The position numbers and the translations under genes are program-made. Below are positions 14,321 through 26,740 of a stretch of DNA of 64,000 nt, in pieces; position 1 is the stretch's first letter, and each line of letters opens with the position of its first letter. Location: assembly GCA_947179485.1 (NCBI GenBank), contig OX359249.1:39728250-39792249 (forward strand). The letters are read 5' to 3'. The notes under the pieces were generated by a model. That model saw nothing but the letters and a program-made list of their open reading frames with translations, was not told the origin of the DNA and did not search any database. Origin of the DNA: Allacma fusca. Its lineage: Eukaryota > Arthropoda > Collembola > Symphypleona > Sminthuridae.

Positions 14321-15677
14321 GATGTTACCTTAAAATAATTACAAACGTTCCAAAAATAAATCCGACACTTTCAACAAACTCCTTCCCGTAAAGCTACATG
14401 CACCCTGTTTAAGCTTGAATCTTCATCTCACGTGTAATAAAATCAATATTACAGATAATTCAATTATCAATCCATTTCTACACTATACAGACACACGGGG
14501 GTTCAACGAGTCACGATTTTATCACAACTGATCATTCCATCCGTGAAGAGGCAAAATTCCCAGTCTTCCCCCCAAACAAGGTCCATCCGGATTAAAAAAA
14601 GCTGAATAATTCACTAAAATTTAATTCCTCAAAATTCCTTCTCTCTTCCTATCACACTTGTTTATTTCCTCCTTCAAATACTTCACATCTCCATTTACAA
14701 AAACTACCCACTTATACAAATCAATTTAAAATTTCACCCAACTACATATAAATACTACATAAATACTCAAGTTTCCAAATATTCTCCAAATATTCTTTTT
14801 CCTGGAATTCAGCCATTTTGCCCTAAAAATAATTCAAACGTTGAAATAATTACTTAATATCAAGAGCACGAGTGAAGTCTCAGTATCTCTCAAGTGCAAC
14901 TTCTGCACTCGTTCCCTCACGGAATTTCCCAGGAATTAATTATTTGAGTTTGAGGTAAAAACTTTTTTCAAATTTTCAAGAGCCGTACTTGTTAAAGAGG
15001 AATTCTTGCTGTGAATTGTTTTACTTTTTAAAATTCCCGATGCACTTTACTCATTTTGCCTCTTCACCGACGATTTTCTCAGTCTCAAAACAAATGCATT
15101 GCACGTCAACTTTGGTCGCATTCTAACACCTAACTGCAACGATGGATTCACTTCAAGTACTTGATTCTGTAGTTTTTCATATTCCTGGGGTCGAGTCGAG
15201 CCAAACAGCCTCACGAGGCGGTTGCCGTGCAAATAACTCAACACTGTAGATTAGAAGTGCTCAAGCTCAAGCTCAATGCTGTAACGCTGTAAGCATATAG
15301 GGAGTACCTCTGCTCTAGTACGATCTCCTTGTATTCTCAATTCAGTGTAAACAGGACTTATGCTTTTTACCAACTACTAATTGCACACTCTCTCCCTGTG
15401 CGTGTGCTCTATACTAATATTATTATACTTAGTTTAAGTACTGGACTTGGGCTTTTAACTATTTATTTCTTCTAATTTAACATTATACACACAAATTGTG
15501 TTTTCAGTGTGTAAGACATGGATAGTAATAATTATTATTGAAGAAACATATCATTGTTGGGATTGTATTTGTGGAGTACTCGGAACAGTCCCGTGACCGG
15601 AGCCGAGCAACATTAACCCTGATAGTTGAACCAATTTCGGAAAAATCGTTTTAAAACTATTAAACTTTGAAATCACC
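14321..15677. promoter_or_regulatory. Shared 5' region between ZnT1 (-) and IMMP1L (+)
   Basis: These 1.36 kb separate the start codons of two divergent genes and should contain both promoters and 5' UTRs. No unambiguous TATA box, metal-response element or initiator could be assigned by eye. A separate minus-strand open frame lies inside it (next entry). Confidence 0.45.
15047..15246 (-). other. Possible orphan terminal exon between ZnT1 and IMMP1L
   Basis: On the minus strand a good acceptor (CTAATCTACAG) precedes an open frame running from 15246 to a TAA just below 15050, about 66 codons. The peptide has a balanced composition, with a motif RLFGSTRPQEYEKLQNQV and a basic C-terminus. It looks like protein rather than noise, yet I do not recognise it. 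Upstream exons would have to overlap the IMMP1L promoter. A 29-base stretch at its 3' end recurs in diverged form near 41957-41985, so it could also be part of a dispersed repeat. Confidence 0.3.
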
Positions 15678-17850
15678 ATGACAAGTTGGACGAGAACATT
15701 AGCGACATCGATGAGCAATTACTTGTATGAAGGGATCAGATGGGGAGCAATTCTTCATTGTATTCTGGAGTATGGAGCAGAAATCGCCATCTGTACTGGA
15801 CCCAGTATGGAGCCCACAATTCAGTCCAACGATAGGATTCTGGTGAGTTGCAGGGGATATTGGAGTCAGTTAAGGGATTAGTTAAATGCGGATTATATTT
15901 AGAATTTTGTCTGAGCAGTCTGCGTAAGTATGTAATTACTTGTACATATATTGGTTGCAGCTAATCTTACCGTTTGCACGTGTGTTATGTTCATGGGGCA
16001 GATGATGATGTGGGGCTTGATGGGTAGAAACAATGGAGCTAATTTGTGACGGCAGTTGTATGGTCTGACTTTTGGGACCGTGTGACAATTAGCTGGAAGA
16101 GTTAATCTGGTGGGATCTCTACCTTCAATGGGCCTTAGAATAACCTTGTGTATTTTGTTAGAGGCAAGAGTTCCCAAGTTTCGACACAAAGATTCCTGAT
16201 AGATTCCTGTATTGTGTACTTGTACACATCCAAATGTTGAAATCCCTTCTAGTCGAAAAGGCCTCTGAATTTCTGAGCCGTAGAATTGGGAAGTGAGTTT
16301 CAAATGGAGAAATGCAATTGAAGGATGACAGTAATAATTGTAGAGTTGGGTGGTACGAGTGGTTTGAACGGATAACAGTCAAAGTATTCATAGCGAATGG
16401 ATTCTGCTCATGGGAAGAGCTGTTGACGTGAGGAAGGAGGACTTTTTCCGGGATTTCAAACCATATCATTTTGGATAATTGGATAGGGCTGCACAAGATG
16501 TATGTGTCACTTGGCTCGGCTTATTGTGGAGGACCTGTGGTATACATACATGTTTCTGAATAATAGAACAAAGTTTCTTGGGATAATTCATGGCTCAGAG
16601 GGGATATTTGTATAAGAGCGGGATGTCATAGTTTTTTTTTGTGATGTTTCGCATGTGACAGTAATTTTGGGGGATTTTTATGTTTTCTGATTTAGATGGA
16701 GAGGATATCATCCCATTATGGACGCATTCCTCGAAATTCTATAGTGGTTTCTAAATCGCCTTCGAATCCTAAGAATTCAGTTTGTAAACGGGTTATAGCG
16801 ATTGCTGGTGATCAAGTTCTCATACCTGATGGAACCACAACGATGGTAGGAAAAAATATGCAAGATGTCATGTTTGGTGTACAATGATCCAAAAAATATT
16901 ACCCCGAAAATAGATAATATGTTTGACTGGTGACATTTTCGAATACATGTACATAAGTACATATAACAACCTTATTTTTCTATTGGAAGATAAGATTGCT
17001 CAAGTGAAGCTTGTAATACTATCTGCATTTGCTTGTATGTAAATTTTGACTTTGTTGGTTTTTAAGAAGTGTTCACATTATGGCGAGCATTTTTTAAGGA
17101 TCAAGATTTACGTGAAAATTTTTGTTCAGTGAATGAATGAAAATCATTTAAATATTCTCTACATGAACACCGTTTTTATTTAAGTTAGTCATTTTGTGAT
17201 CATTAATGAAGAACATCGTTGAAAAATTGTTGACTTATAACAAACAGGAAACTGCAGTTTTTGAAACAAACATATTTGAGTTAGAAGGTGTCATTTACCT
17301 ATCGGGAAATATTATTGGACCACTTGTACTTTAATTTTGTTCAAAATGCGATTTAAATTTTCAAAGCAGTTACATATATTCATACTTGGAATTAATATTG
17401 TTTTGTATGTATTTATAGGTACCTAAGGGACACGTTTGGTTGGAAGGTAATTAATGTATAATGTTATTGAAAGCTGTATGGGTTCATACAATTTCATCTT
17501 GATTATTTTTTTGACTTGTCAATAAATGTCTAGCAGTGCAGTAATGATATTTTTGGGGTTTTTAGGTGACAATTTCCAGAATTCGCTAGATTCCCGGTCT
17601 TACGGACCGATTCCCATAGGATTAATACAAGGTTTGAACTCATTCTGCTTACTTATATTTTGTGTGCATCATTTATACCAAAATTGAAAATATCTATAAA
17701 ATATAAACCACAAATTTTGTATTGAAGTACTTTATTCTGTAGTTCTCCACATTAAATTGATGGGGAAATCCTTATTTGTTTCCAGGTAGAGCCATTTTTC
17801 GAGTTTGGCCACCTTCGGCTATAGGAACATTGCCTATTCCAACCAACTGA
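15678..17850 (+). CDS. IMMP1L: Mitochondrial inner membrane protease subunit 1 (IMP1-like)
   Basis: Five exons (15678-15842, 16696-16845, 17419-17446, 17566-17631, 17786-17850) join in frame to 157 aa, the usual family length. It is a type I signal peptidase (S26) that removes targeting signals from proteins sorted to the mitochondrial intermembrane space, acting with IMMP2L in the inner membrane. The serine nucleophile is S43 in GPSMEPT and the general-base lysine is K86 in the CKRVIA box. The later boxes VPKGHVWLEGDN and SLDSRSYGPIP are intact, so the enzyme should be active. An N-terminal hydrophobic stretch (about 20-40) would anchor it. Exon 3 is only 28 bases. A polyadenylation signal AATAAA lies at 18017-18022. 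The 850-bp first intron is open on the minus strand for over 100 codons, which I take as chance. Confidence 0.95.
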
Positions 17851-20466
17851 AGCCAAGATATCTGCTCTAACCATATCAGCCTAAGAAGTTAGTGAGCGTT
17901 CACAAGTAGATACCCCACAGGGTACTAAGTTAGCCCCGTTATTATTTATCATACTAATTAATTCAAACCTCAAGAAAATTAATACAAAGTATTTGAATTT
18001 CCCCCAAAAAGTTTTGAATAAAAACGAAATTAGTGTAATTTTTCAATGCACTCTTTATTGTTGAAAAAAGAAGGATCAATAATTGTCATTTTTGAATGTG
18101 AACCGCATTTCTAATACGGTCAGTTTCTGAGACACCCAAAATTCGATTTTTTTATCTAAAACTATAGTCAATGCCCTAAGCCCAGTTAAGCAGTTTATTA
18201 ACAGTAAGAGTGTGAGCCTTCAAATACCTAAAGATTTGGCTGAAACGCTTGTGTTACAATGCATTGTGTATCTGCATTGGAAGCGTGTGCAAGGCACAAC
18301 GTGAAAATCAACATCAGCTCGTAAAGCTCCTTGCTAGATTTAGCGTGATTTATACTACCAGCAAGTTAATTTGTAAAATTATTTCAGCCATCACTTTCAC
18401 TCTTGCAATACTGTGCCATTCTTTCTTGCCATGTTTGGGAAAACAAGTTAGCCACTATTTGTATGACATCATTTGTGAACGCTCCCTTACGTGTATGAAT
18501 AAGTATTTATCGGTGCTTTATATACGAATAATATATTGTGATATCGACATGAAGTTTTTTAAACAGATTATACAAATCACGAACAGTAAATCAGTAGCAA
18601 GTTACATTTATAGTCAATAGTAGCTTAAATTGGTAGCTGTAAGTGCATTGTAGGTATGAAGTATAATGTATAAATACGAAGTTCCAGTATAACTCAGTTG
18701 ACCGATCTCCTAAATCAGGATGCCAAGATTAAACCCTGTTGTCATGTGTTCCAGTACTTGAGCTGTCTAAGGACATGTGCTACATAAATTATGCATTTAG
18801 TGTTCTTGTAACTGTTCTAGCAGCGATAAATAATTTAATTACGAATGCACTCGTCAATGTTTAAACGAATTGGTCATGACACGGCGGTGCAGATCTCTCA
18901 TGACTTAATACTAGTCTAGTCTAGTATTTTTTTTGTAGTCATAATAGACACCAAGTTTTAACGTGTAATCCACGACAATGAGATTACAGATCATTTCTAA
19001 TAAAGTGAAATTGAATTTTACAATGCCCCAGGTCTATGCCCTAATGTGTGTTTATTTACCTTTCAATAATAATAATAATTGTTGATGCTAATTTCTAGCT
19101 ATAACACAGTTCCATATCCGTCTAGTATATTTCCTGGACAGTTTTTATTTTTGCTTATTCAAAACGGTGGATACATTTGAACGTTTAATACTTTCCATTT
19201 TTTGCCATATTACCTAGTAGCAATAGACCATATAATGAATACAAACGCCCCGCGGGCGCAAGGTATCACAGTTGTGCGATTACCAAAAAGGGAGTATTAT
19301 ACTGGGGTTCTTGTCAACCACGGGTGTTTGCTCATACTGTACATTATATGTATGGCTACACAAGGCAGCTTCTGAATGCACCTTAATGTAACCACTACTG
19401 TCGTGTCTCGTGTGTTCAAACGCGCAAGCAGCAAGGGGAAGCAAAAACCCGGATTAATACGGTGAAGTTCCCACACTACCATATTTCCAAAACAGCCGAC
19501 AACCTATGCCTGCTTCAGCAAGCAAGTCGCTTTTAATTCATAAATGTTAGGATGTTATCGTGACTCATACTTGATGTCATTTGATGATCACAGAATGTCG
19601 TGAGTCACCTCATAAAGCAACACTTAAAAACACATGTCTCACGACCATAATTTTGAAAGTAGGTCTGATATAGGTGCAAATAGTTCTCGACTTTCAAACA
19701 GCACATCCTTCTTCAAAATGTACAAAAGAATCCTTCACGTACTAACATCAAACTTTGAAATATAATCATTGCTAAAAATGAAGTTGTTTTAAATTAAGGA
19801 TAATCAAAGGTCAAATCCATACTGGTGAAATATTTCCACCTAAAATCATGACAATTAGCACGAAAATCATGAAGCACAATATCATCCTTTTAAAACGACA
19901 TTACAGTCAAATATAATTCCACTAAATATCTGCAACAATATTGATCAATGTAGTACTGATTTTATTAGCTCTATTTGCCATTTATATTTTATAAGTTGTA
20001 GTATTGAATATCAACGTCAGGCTAGCAGTTACTTGAATGTCAGTCGTTGTGACCAATCTTCAATAGCAATGGACTATGACATTCCAAAACAGTTGATTTT
20101 ATGTGAATTCCTAAAGCAATTCATAATATAATAGTAGAATCCTGGACATTTCATGTAATAAATCAACTGTTTTACTTTATACTTAGCGGGCCCTCCAAGG
20201 AAGTAAACTATGCATAACTGTAGAGCCACGAAACCGATTGAGGTGATCCGAAGGTAAGTTAATGCGGGACAAAACCGCGTTATCATAAAGTTTTTCAGCC
20301 CTCTAGGCCATACACTTACTCAACTATGTATCATACCAACAACTTTTTATCACCGCACAGTGGGGCCGAATTCGGAAAAATACGCATTTCAGTTTTCGAC
20401 AAAAATCGAAGTGGTGATTTTGTAAGTGTTGTATACTTTGAAAAGACCATGCGATCACGTCACTGC
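17851..20466. other. Intergenic DNA downstream of IMMP1L
   Basis: The first 170 bases are IMMP1L 3' UTR. The rest is AT-rich with no supported gene. A GC-shifted patch at about 19245-19500 (CCCCGCGGGCG near its start) stands out and may be an old mobile-element fragment, but no inverted ends or target duplication were found. The 123-codon frame at 18249-18620 has no recognisable domain. Confidence 0.5.
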
Positions 20467-22975
20467 ATATTGCTTTGCAAAATATATCCGAAATAATCGG
20501 ATCAGATTTTTAAAATTGCCCACATCCGATAATTATTCGAACGGATCGGATTCTAAAATTTAAGAGTTACGGTTACTGATCGGATCGGATTAATAACTTG
20601 AGTCAACCTACCGATATCCGATTTTAAATTGTTACAACAGCAAATCAGATAAAATCATGTACCGCAAACATAAAATCTGCACTTCGTAGTCAAAACAAAA
20701 TCACTCTCTACATGCCTCAGTATTCGGCATTGCTATTGCATTAGGAACCACCAGCATTTTTGAGGTTGTTGGTGCTAGTCTGGGACCATTCCTTGATAAA
20801 TATGTTATGAATTACATTATACATTTTAAAAACACCGTCAAAACCCAATTCAATGAAACAAAAACCCATCGTTTCTATTAAAGTGGAGAGCCGGAAGCAA
20901 AAATATATAAAAGTAAAGTACGGGAACATTAAGTATCATACTTAAACAGTAAAATGCAATTATTACTGAAATGGCGAGCATGCAACACTATTATTTTTAC
21001 ATTAGATTTCAATGCATTAATTAATATCAATTACAAATAATTAACCATCAATTTGAGCACTTTTTCCTTTTTGTTATTATTTAAGGGAAGTACTTCAAAT
21101 ATGACTACTTATAAGAAATCATTTGGGTAAATTGATACCCCAGAAGGATTGTTCTGAAAGTCTGATCTGTTATCTGCAAACTAACTAGGTAAACTATTGT
21201 TATTTGACATTAAAAATTATTTTAAGCTCTTTTTAAATTGGGTCGTTACATCTTATCATCCATATCTCGGAGTAGAGAAGTCAAATTTCCGGAATCTAAT
21301 GTTATATTTAAATAAAAATATTGAAACTCGGAGCTGATGCTATCCGCCGAAATCTACTACTTACAATGACATGAAGTCAATAAAGAAGAAACAGATTGAG
21401 GTATTACCATTTCAATCGAATTAATTCATTTTTCCGGGCTGTGAATAATTTTGTATATTATTTTAGGTGAAATATTATTCCGTAATAAAAGTCCGATCTA
21501 AACGTAATAAGAAATAAAATAGAAACTGGAATGGCTAGCAATTAGTTGCAATGTTACTGGTTATTTATAATCTAAAAGCATAGCATAGAATACTTGTTTA
21601 GTCTCACGGGAAAGTATAGCCTTTGTATTGAATGAACTCACTAAATCAAGTTCCCTTTCAGGGAATTACGATACACTACGTTAATCACGTATGGAAGTAA
21701 ACACACAAACTTCAACAACAATTCCAGGGTCTTCATGTAAATCACACTGGTTAAATGATGGAAGACAAATTAATTTAAATTTTACGCCTCAAACCCAGTA
21801 ATATTCACTTCAGTGAACCCTATAATGCATCAAACAATGATGTTAATAAACTTCCTAACAGAATTCCTAATTTGACAATGGAAATATTGAAAGCTATTAA
21901 GGCCGAAACGAATGCAAAAGCATCTGAAGATGCCGAACAGACTATTAAGTACTTCAGGTGTCGGAATCGGAAAAACAAATGTCCTGCCCAGACAATTAAT
22001 GAAAAACGTCTCACCATGTTAACGGAAGCTCTGAACAACTCTATGAATTTTTTCAAATTCGAAAACTAGCTCCGATATTTGACGTAATTCTTTGATGATA
22101 ACTATACTTTTCGAATGATTCAGCGTGATGAAGAATTAAAAGCGCAACTGAATTCTATTCATGCCTCAGAAACCCAGAAAATATTGTCCAAACTTTGACA
22201 AATCTCGAACATTTCTATTGCCGCTTCACTGGATCCGCGATATAAAATACACTCAAAAATCATGGATTTGTATAAATTAAACAACAAAAGTCGCTAAACT
22301 GGCTGTTCTGAAATTTTACGAGCATCCTGAACCGGACTAACATGATTGCAAGACAATTTTGAAAACTATGTGAAACATCGTCATACCCAAACATATGTCA
22401 GAACTTACAAAATACGTTTGTGAAAATCCAGTGTCATCGAAGACATATTGTTTCACGGCAGAAAACTAATTCGGTTAGATGTATAACTTGCTAATTTGGG
22501 AAATGATTGTTTCTCATTCAAACCAACAGCAGTTCCAGCGGACAGTGAATTTCTGGCCGATCGACTAGTCCAACCAGATATGCATTGTTATCTTGAACTA
22601 TTACTGCTTGTGTGACCACTAGGAGCTGGTTTGCGTGGGGCACGTTTACATAACTGTGAAACATGGTTGTAAATTCGAAGCCATTTTTGTATTTCTAAAC
22701 AGTATCTTTGTTAATCATTTATAAGGATCGTAATACATTTAATCTTATAGTAACTTGCGGATTAAGGTTCGCAGTATGTGTGAATTTATATCGCATAACT
22801 GTCGGATGGTATAGCCTCCGTTCGAACTTGTGTTTTTTGATTTGAAAATCAGATAACCCGTCACCTAACGGATCGGTTTTATTAAGCCATCCGAACATTT
22901 TGGATTGGATAATAAAAATTCGGATAGGATTTTGATTGGTTTGATCAATTATCCTATCCCCGAGGAGCATAATAA
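20467..22975 (+). mobile_element. Badly decayed hAT element
   Basis: Both ends are rich in the word ATCCGATCCG and its variants (20467-20650 and 22790-22975), as expected of hAT subterminal motifs. Between them, 21860-22660 is a decayed coding region on the plus strand. It starts with a short open frame at 21872-22069. After many stops it still shows the hAT-transposase phrase ASLDPRYK (near 22222-22250). Neither the terminal repeats nor a target duplication could be fixed, so the limits are approximate. Confidence 0.5.
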
Positions 22976-24390
22976 TCTCCACTAAAAGTTACATCAGTTT
23001 GGAGAAATAATAGTTTTATATGGGGACCCATCTAGGATCTAAAATTTGGTATATTGAATTTCATGAGGAAATGTTAGTTTCCAAAGCTGACAAAAATTAT
23101 TAAATAACAGTCCAACATACTAAAAGTTCATAAATACAGTAAACATGAACTAAGGAATAGGGCAATTGTCAACAGTTTTTAAAAAGTTTAGTGTCAAATC
23201 AGCAAATTTTTGGTTGTTACTCAAATCATTTATTATTTGTCAGTAATTAAAAATCATTATTTCTGGTTATATAAACAACTGCGTGTTATCTTGAATGGTC
23301 AGATAATAACAACAATTTCGATAAAAAATAACAAATTACAATAGTTTCGTTTTTCCATTATTGTTAAATCAATAACTTCAACCTCAAATGGAATTACGCT
23401 GAAAAAACGGTGTAAGAAGAGTACATTCAGACAGCTTGGTGTCAGAGCTGGGCAAGACGAATAGTACATACAATAAAATATAAAATGATAAGAATCCAGT
23501 TATCACTAGACATGTGTCACCCCTAAGGAAGAATCTACTCAAATATGCAAGACGAGTTACACAAAGTCGAAAATATTCGCCACGTTTAAAATTAAGCACA
23601 CAACTGCACATATATACAGGAGATAATTACAATCAATCCTTTGATGTGTAACTATACAGCACTAAAAGTATAGTTTTACTTGAGCCCAACATGATAATGG
23701 TAGAATTCCAGAAAGGATGTGCTTTTCCTTGTAATCACACGATAATATCAATAATAAGATAATAATAATAATTAATAATAATTATAAGATAATATCAACG
23801 CAAATAAACTGATACATTTCATATTAACATATGAAATGCCACTCTATTTCCAGGAAGTTAAAAACTAGTGTGCATTAAATAGTATGTATATCAATATAAG
23901 CAGTGATCATTTTCACGAAGGACTCATTTTCTATGCACAAAAATTAATATGCATCTAAATTACACCTACATTTGCGAAAAATTTATTAAAGATGTGAACC
24001 GAAAAGAAGAAAATCAATTTTAGTGCTCAAATATAAGTAGGAGAATTTGATAAAAATGCATTCACACAATATATTACTCATAGTCGTCCATGTTTGTATA
24101 TGAACTACTACATTCTATTCCAAGAAATTAATCCACATAAGACTCAATATAAATTGCAAATGTATATATGCATTGAATCTATTTTAATGCTCTAATAACA
24201 ATAAAACCACAAGGTCAACTAAAAATGAATAAAATATTTGCACACTCCGTTTTTCATGTCTGCAATTTGTTACCACGTTCCATTCTATGAAGAGAAAAGA
24301 TTGTTTTAAGGCTTTGTGTAAACTGTGTAAAACAGATCCAGTACTTATACCAACTACGGAAAATAACACTTTCGATATGAAATACTAACT
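22976..24390. other. AT-rich intergenic DNA, no gene seen
   Basis: Contains a run of ATA/ATAATA simple sequence around 23750-23800 and short open frames without recognisable domains. Confidence 0.4.
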
Positions 24391-24395
24391 CAAAG

Positions 24396-24550
24396 CAGTG
24401 CGTAGTGTCAAGTTAGGTGAAGAGCCACCGAATTCGGTTGTTCAATTGCACGTGTCAGAAGATGCTGACTTGGATGGCAACGCTAGTTTCGTCACCGCAC
24501 AATCTGACTTGGAGGATTGCTCGGATCTGTTCTTTGACGCAGAGAATTAA
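24396..24550 (+). other. Probable orphan terminal exon with acidic tail
   Basis: A textbook branch point TACTAAC lies just before an acceptor (CAAAG at 24391-24395, or CAG three bases on). A frame of about 51 codons follows, ending in TAA at 24548-24550. The peptide is strongly acidic at its end (SDLEDCSDLFFDAEN), a style common near lipid-transfer and membrane-trafficking motifs, but I cannot assign a family. Base composition is less AT-rich than the flanks. No upstream partner exon was found, and it lies next to an hAT end, so it may be a broken gene end or a captured fragment. Confidence 0.35.
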
Positions 24551-24699
24551 TTTGTTACGTTATGTGAAAATAGCCTTTCATAAGCTTGCAGTAAGCTTCC
24601 TTATAACCTGCAGTCTTCGTTAATTTATTGACAACTGCTGTTTTGATATAAATTTAATTCAATCGCTTTGAAATTATTACGTTAGAAATTTCCGCAGCA

Positions 24700-24812
24700 T
24701 ATCTAATTTCAATGAAGTCAGGGTCCGATATATCGCCTATCGGCGTAAAATGTGATTTGCCCGAGAACGATAATTGCGATATGGGATGAATGGCGATAAC
24801 TGGCATCCCTAG
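24700..24812. mobile_element. End of another hAT-type element
   Basis: Read on the minus strand from 24812, the sequence begins CTAGGGATGCCAGTTATCGCC-like and then repeats GATA/TATCG words (ATATCG, TATCGG, TTATCG). This fits one terminus of a distinct hAT family. The partner end was not found, so this is a fragment truncated to its left. Confidence 0.35.
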
Positions 24813-25491
24813 TGGATAGTGGGTAGCAGCATAGATGCACATTTTCTTTCGCACTCGCACTCCACTCACACTCAATACATATTGAATGAACTGCACTCAT
24901 CCTCACACTGGTATGGTAAAATATGTCAAGTCTGCACTCACACACGTCCTCATGAGGACAGAAGACTAGAATTTGATACTCGCACTCGCACTCATGAGTG
25001 CATTTGATGTATATATGTATGCATACCTGACTTATCTCACTGAACGATTACGTTTCGTTTTTTGAGTAATTGTACAAAATTGTGTATACATACGATATAT
25101 ACAAGCCTAAAATTAAATTAAATTTTTTGTACTAGAGTGCAGAGTATTGCATTTTTTTAAAAAACGAGTGTATATTTTTGTGTTCTCGTCCTCGCACTCA
25201 TTAATAAACATATCTGTGGCAAAGATGGGCACCTCGCCTGAAACTAGGCCTTGTAAATAGGCAACTAGGAAGGAAGGAAAGCAAAACGGATAGGTTTTTA
25301 GGAAAGGAACTAGGAAGGTTGTAGAATTTATGTCAAAACTAGGAAATAGAATAGGAAGGCTGAGAATATGTAAAATAATAGGCAAGTTCATAGGAAGGGT
25401 GAGGAAATTGGAAGGATCCTAGGAAGGACTACCGGGAAGTCATATTTGATGCCAACCAGCGGCAAGAGATGAAACTGGTTTGTATGATTTC

Positions 25492-26740
25492 CAAAGGTGT
25501 CCAAAAGGTTCAGCCTACATAAAATACTACATATTTTTTGCAGCTTTGCCTTCCCTACATATTAACCTACATTATTTATCAAAAATAAATTGCCTACCTA
25601 TTTGCCTACATATATACTCCTGTAATGTTTCTGCCTAAATTTTAGCCTATAAAGGCTTATTTTTTCAACTAAAAATCATCTATATATTGTGAAAGTCGAG
25701 ATGTGATGAGGGAATAAGGTGGTGAGGTCCGAAGTTGAGTAGAGGATGGTGGGAATAAATTAATGAGGTCCGGAGATTAGTGGAGACGAAAGAATAACTT
25801 TTATTAAAGTAAAGGAGGAATAGGATTAAATATAAGTGGAGATAGGGTTAATCACCAACAATAATAGTTATAAGTATTAATTGTAAGTAAAGGAGAATAA
25901 ACTCTGGGTCGCGGAGAAAACCACAGTAGTGAAAATTAGGAAGAGTTTTAGAGAAGTGAGACACAATGTTGACCTCTTGATGAGTGGAGAGAGAGTGATC
26001 CATCCAAATATTATAATCATTAATCTATAGTAACATTTCATAGCATCTTATCTAAAACATTAATGTAGCCAATAAAAATAGATATCTTTACAATAGCAAT
26101 AGTATCATCAATAATAAGTACATGAATAAATAACATAAATAAGTACAATGATTATTTCCATAGCGACACAATATTTCCGTATGCTTAAGCATGCAGAGCA
26201 AGGTAACATTAGCAAGGATGTCGGGAAGTGTCCGATCAGCCCTTCTTCTGCTTGCAGAAGAACGCTAACTTAAGCTACTCTTCCAGTAGGTATGTACCTA
26301 GCGGAGCGCCATTTGTTTACATGGCGCTTCCCGCGTAGGCACATTAGGCGACATGGGCAGTGCTGGGGGTGCTACTAGCGTGCCGTAAATCACTGGCCGA
26401 TTTACAATATGTACGTGCAATCGTAACACATGAAAAAAATCAAACTACTAAAATGTCACGTATTTGAAGAATATTTTTGAGATTTATTTTAAGGTTAAAT
26501 CAAATAATTGCTTGACAAATTTGTCAATAGATTATTAAATATGCCTATTTTTACCTTCGCAAACTGCCTACCTTGTTCCTAAATAAAAAGTGAACTCTTG
26601 CAGCTCCTACATATAATATAGGATTAATTTTAGCGGTAATTACTGCACCCTATTTTACTACCTATAATTACTTAGATTTTGCATCCTGCCTATTTTTATC
26701 CTATATATAGGCCTATAAATAGGATAGGTGGACACCTTTG
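25492..26740. mobile_element. Nest level 3: hAT-type element (TSD ATGATTTC)
   Basis: It has 12-bp inverted ends CAAAGGTGTCCA, flanked by ATGATTTC at 25484-25491 and 26741-26748. Subterminal repeats are GCCTACAT / CCTATTT-like words. Without the LTR inside, about 526 bp remain, so it is a non-autonomous copy. Its ends resemble those of level 2 (both CAAAGRTG), suggesting related families. Confidence 0.87.
25688..26406. mobile_element. Nest level 4: probable solo LTR
   Basis: A 719-bp block begins TGTGAAAG and ends TTTACA, that is TG...CA. It is flanked by the 4-bp repeat ATAT (25684-25687 and 26407-26410). It is GC-richer in its right third and has no inverted terminal repeats or coding frame. 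This fits a solo LTR left by recombination between LTRs of a retrotransposon. The short, low-complexity duplication is weaker evidence than for the surrounding layers. Confidence 0.55.

Noticed and set aside
15899-16496. Two long minus-strand frames (134 and 112 codons) in IMMP1L intron 1
   Set aside because: No recognisable domain, overlapping frames and a position inside an intron; length alone is not enough.
18249-18620. 123-codon frame downstream of IMMP1L
   Set aside because: Cysteine-rich hydrophobic composition typical of random AT-rich translation; no domain, no splice partner.
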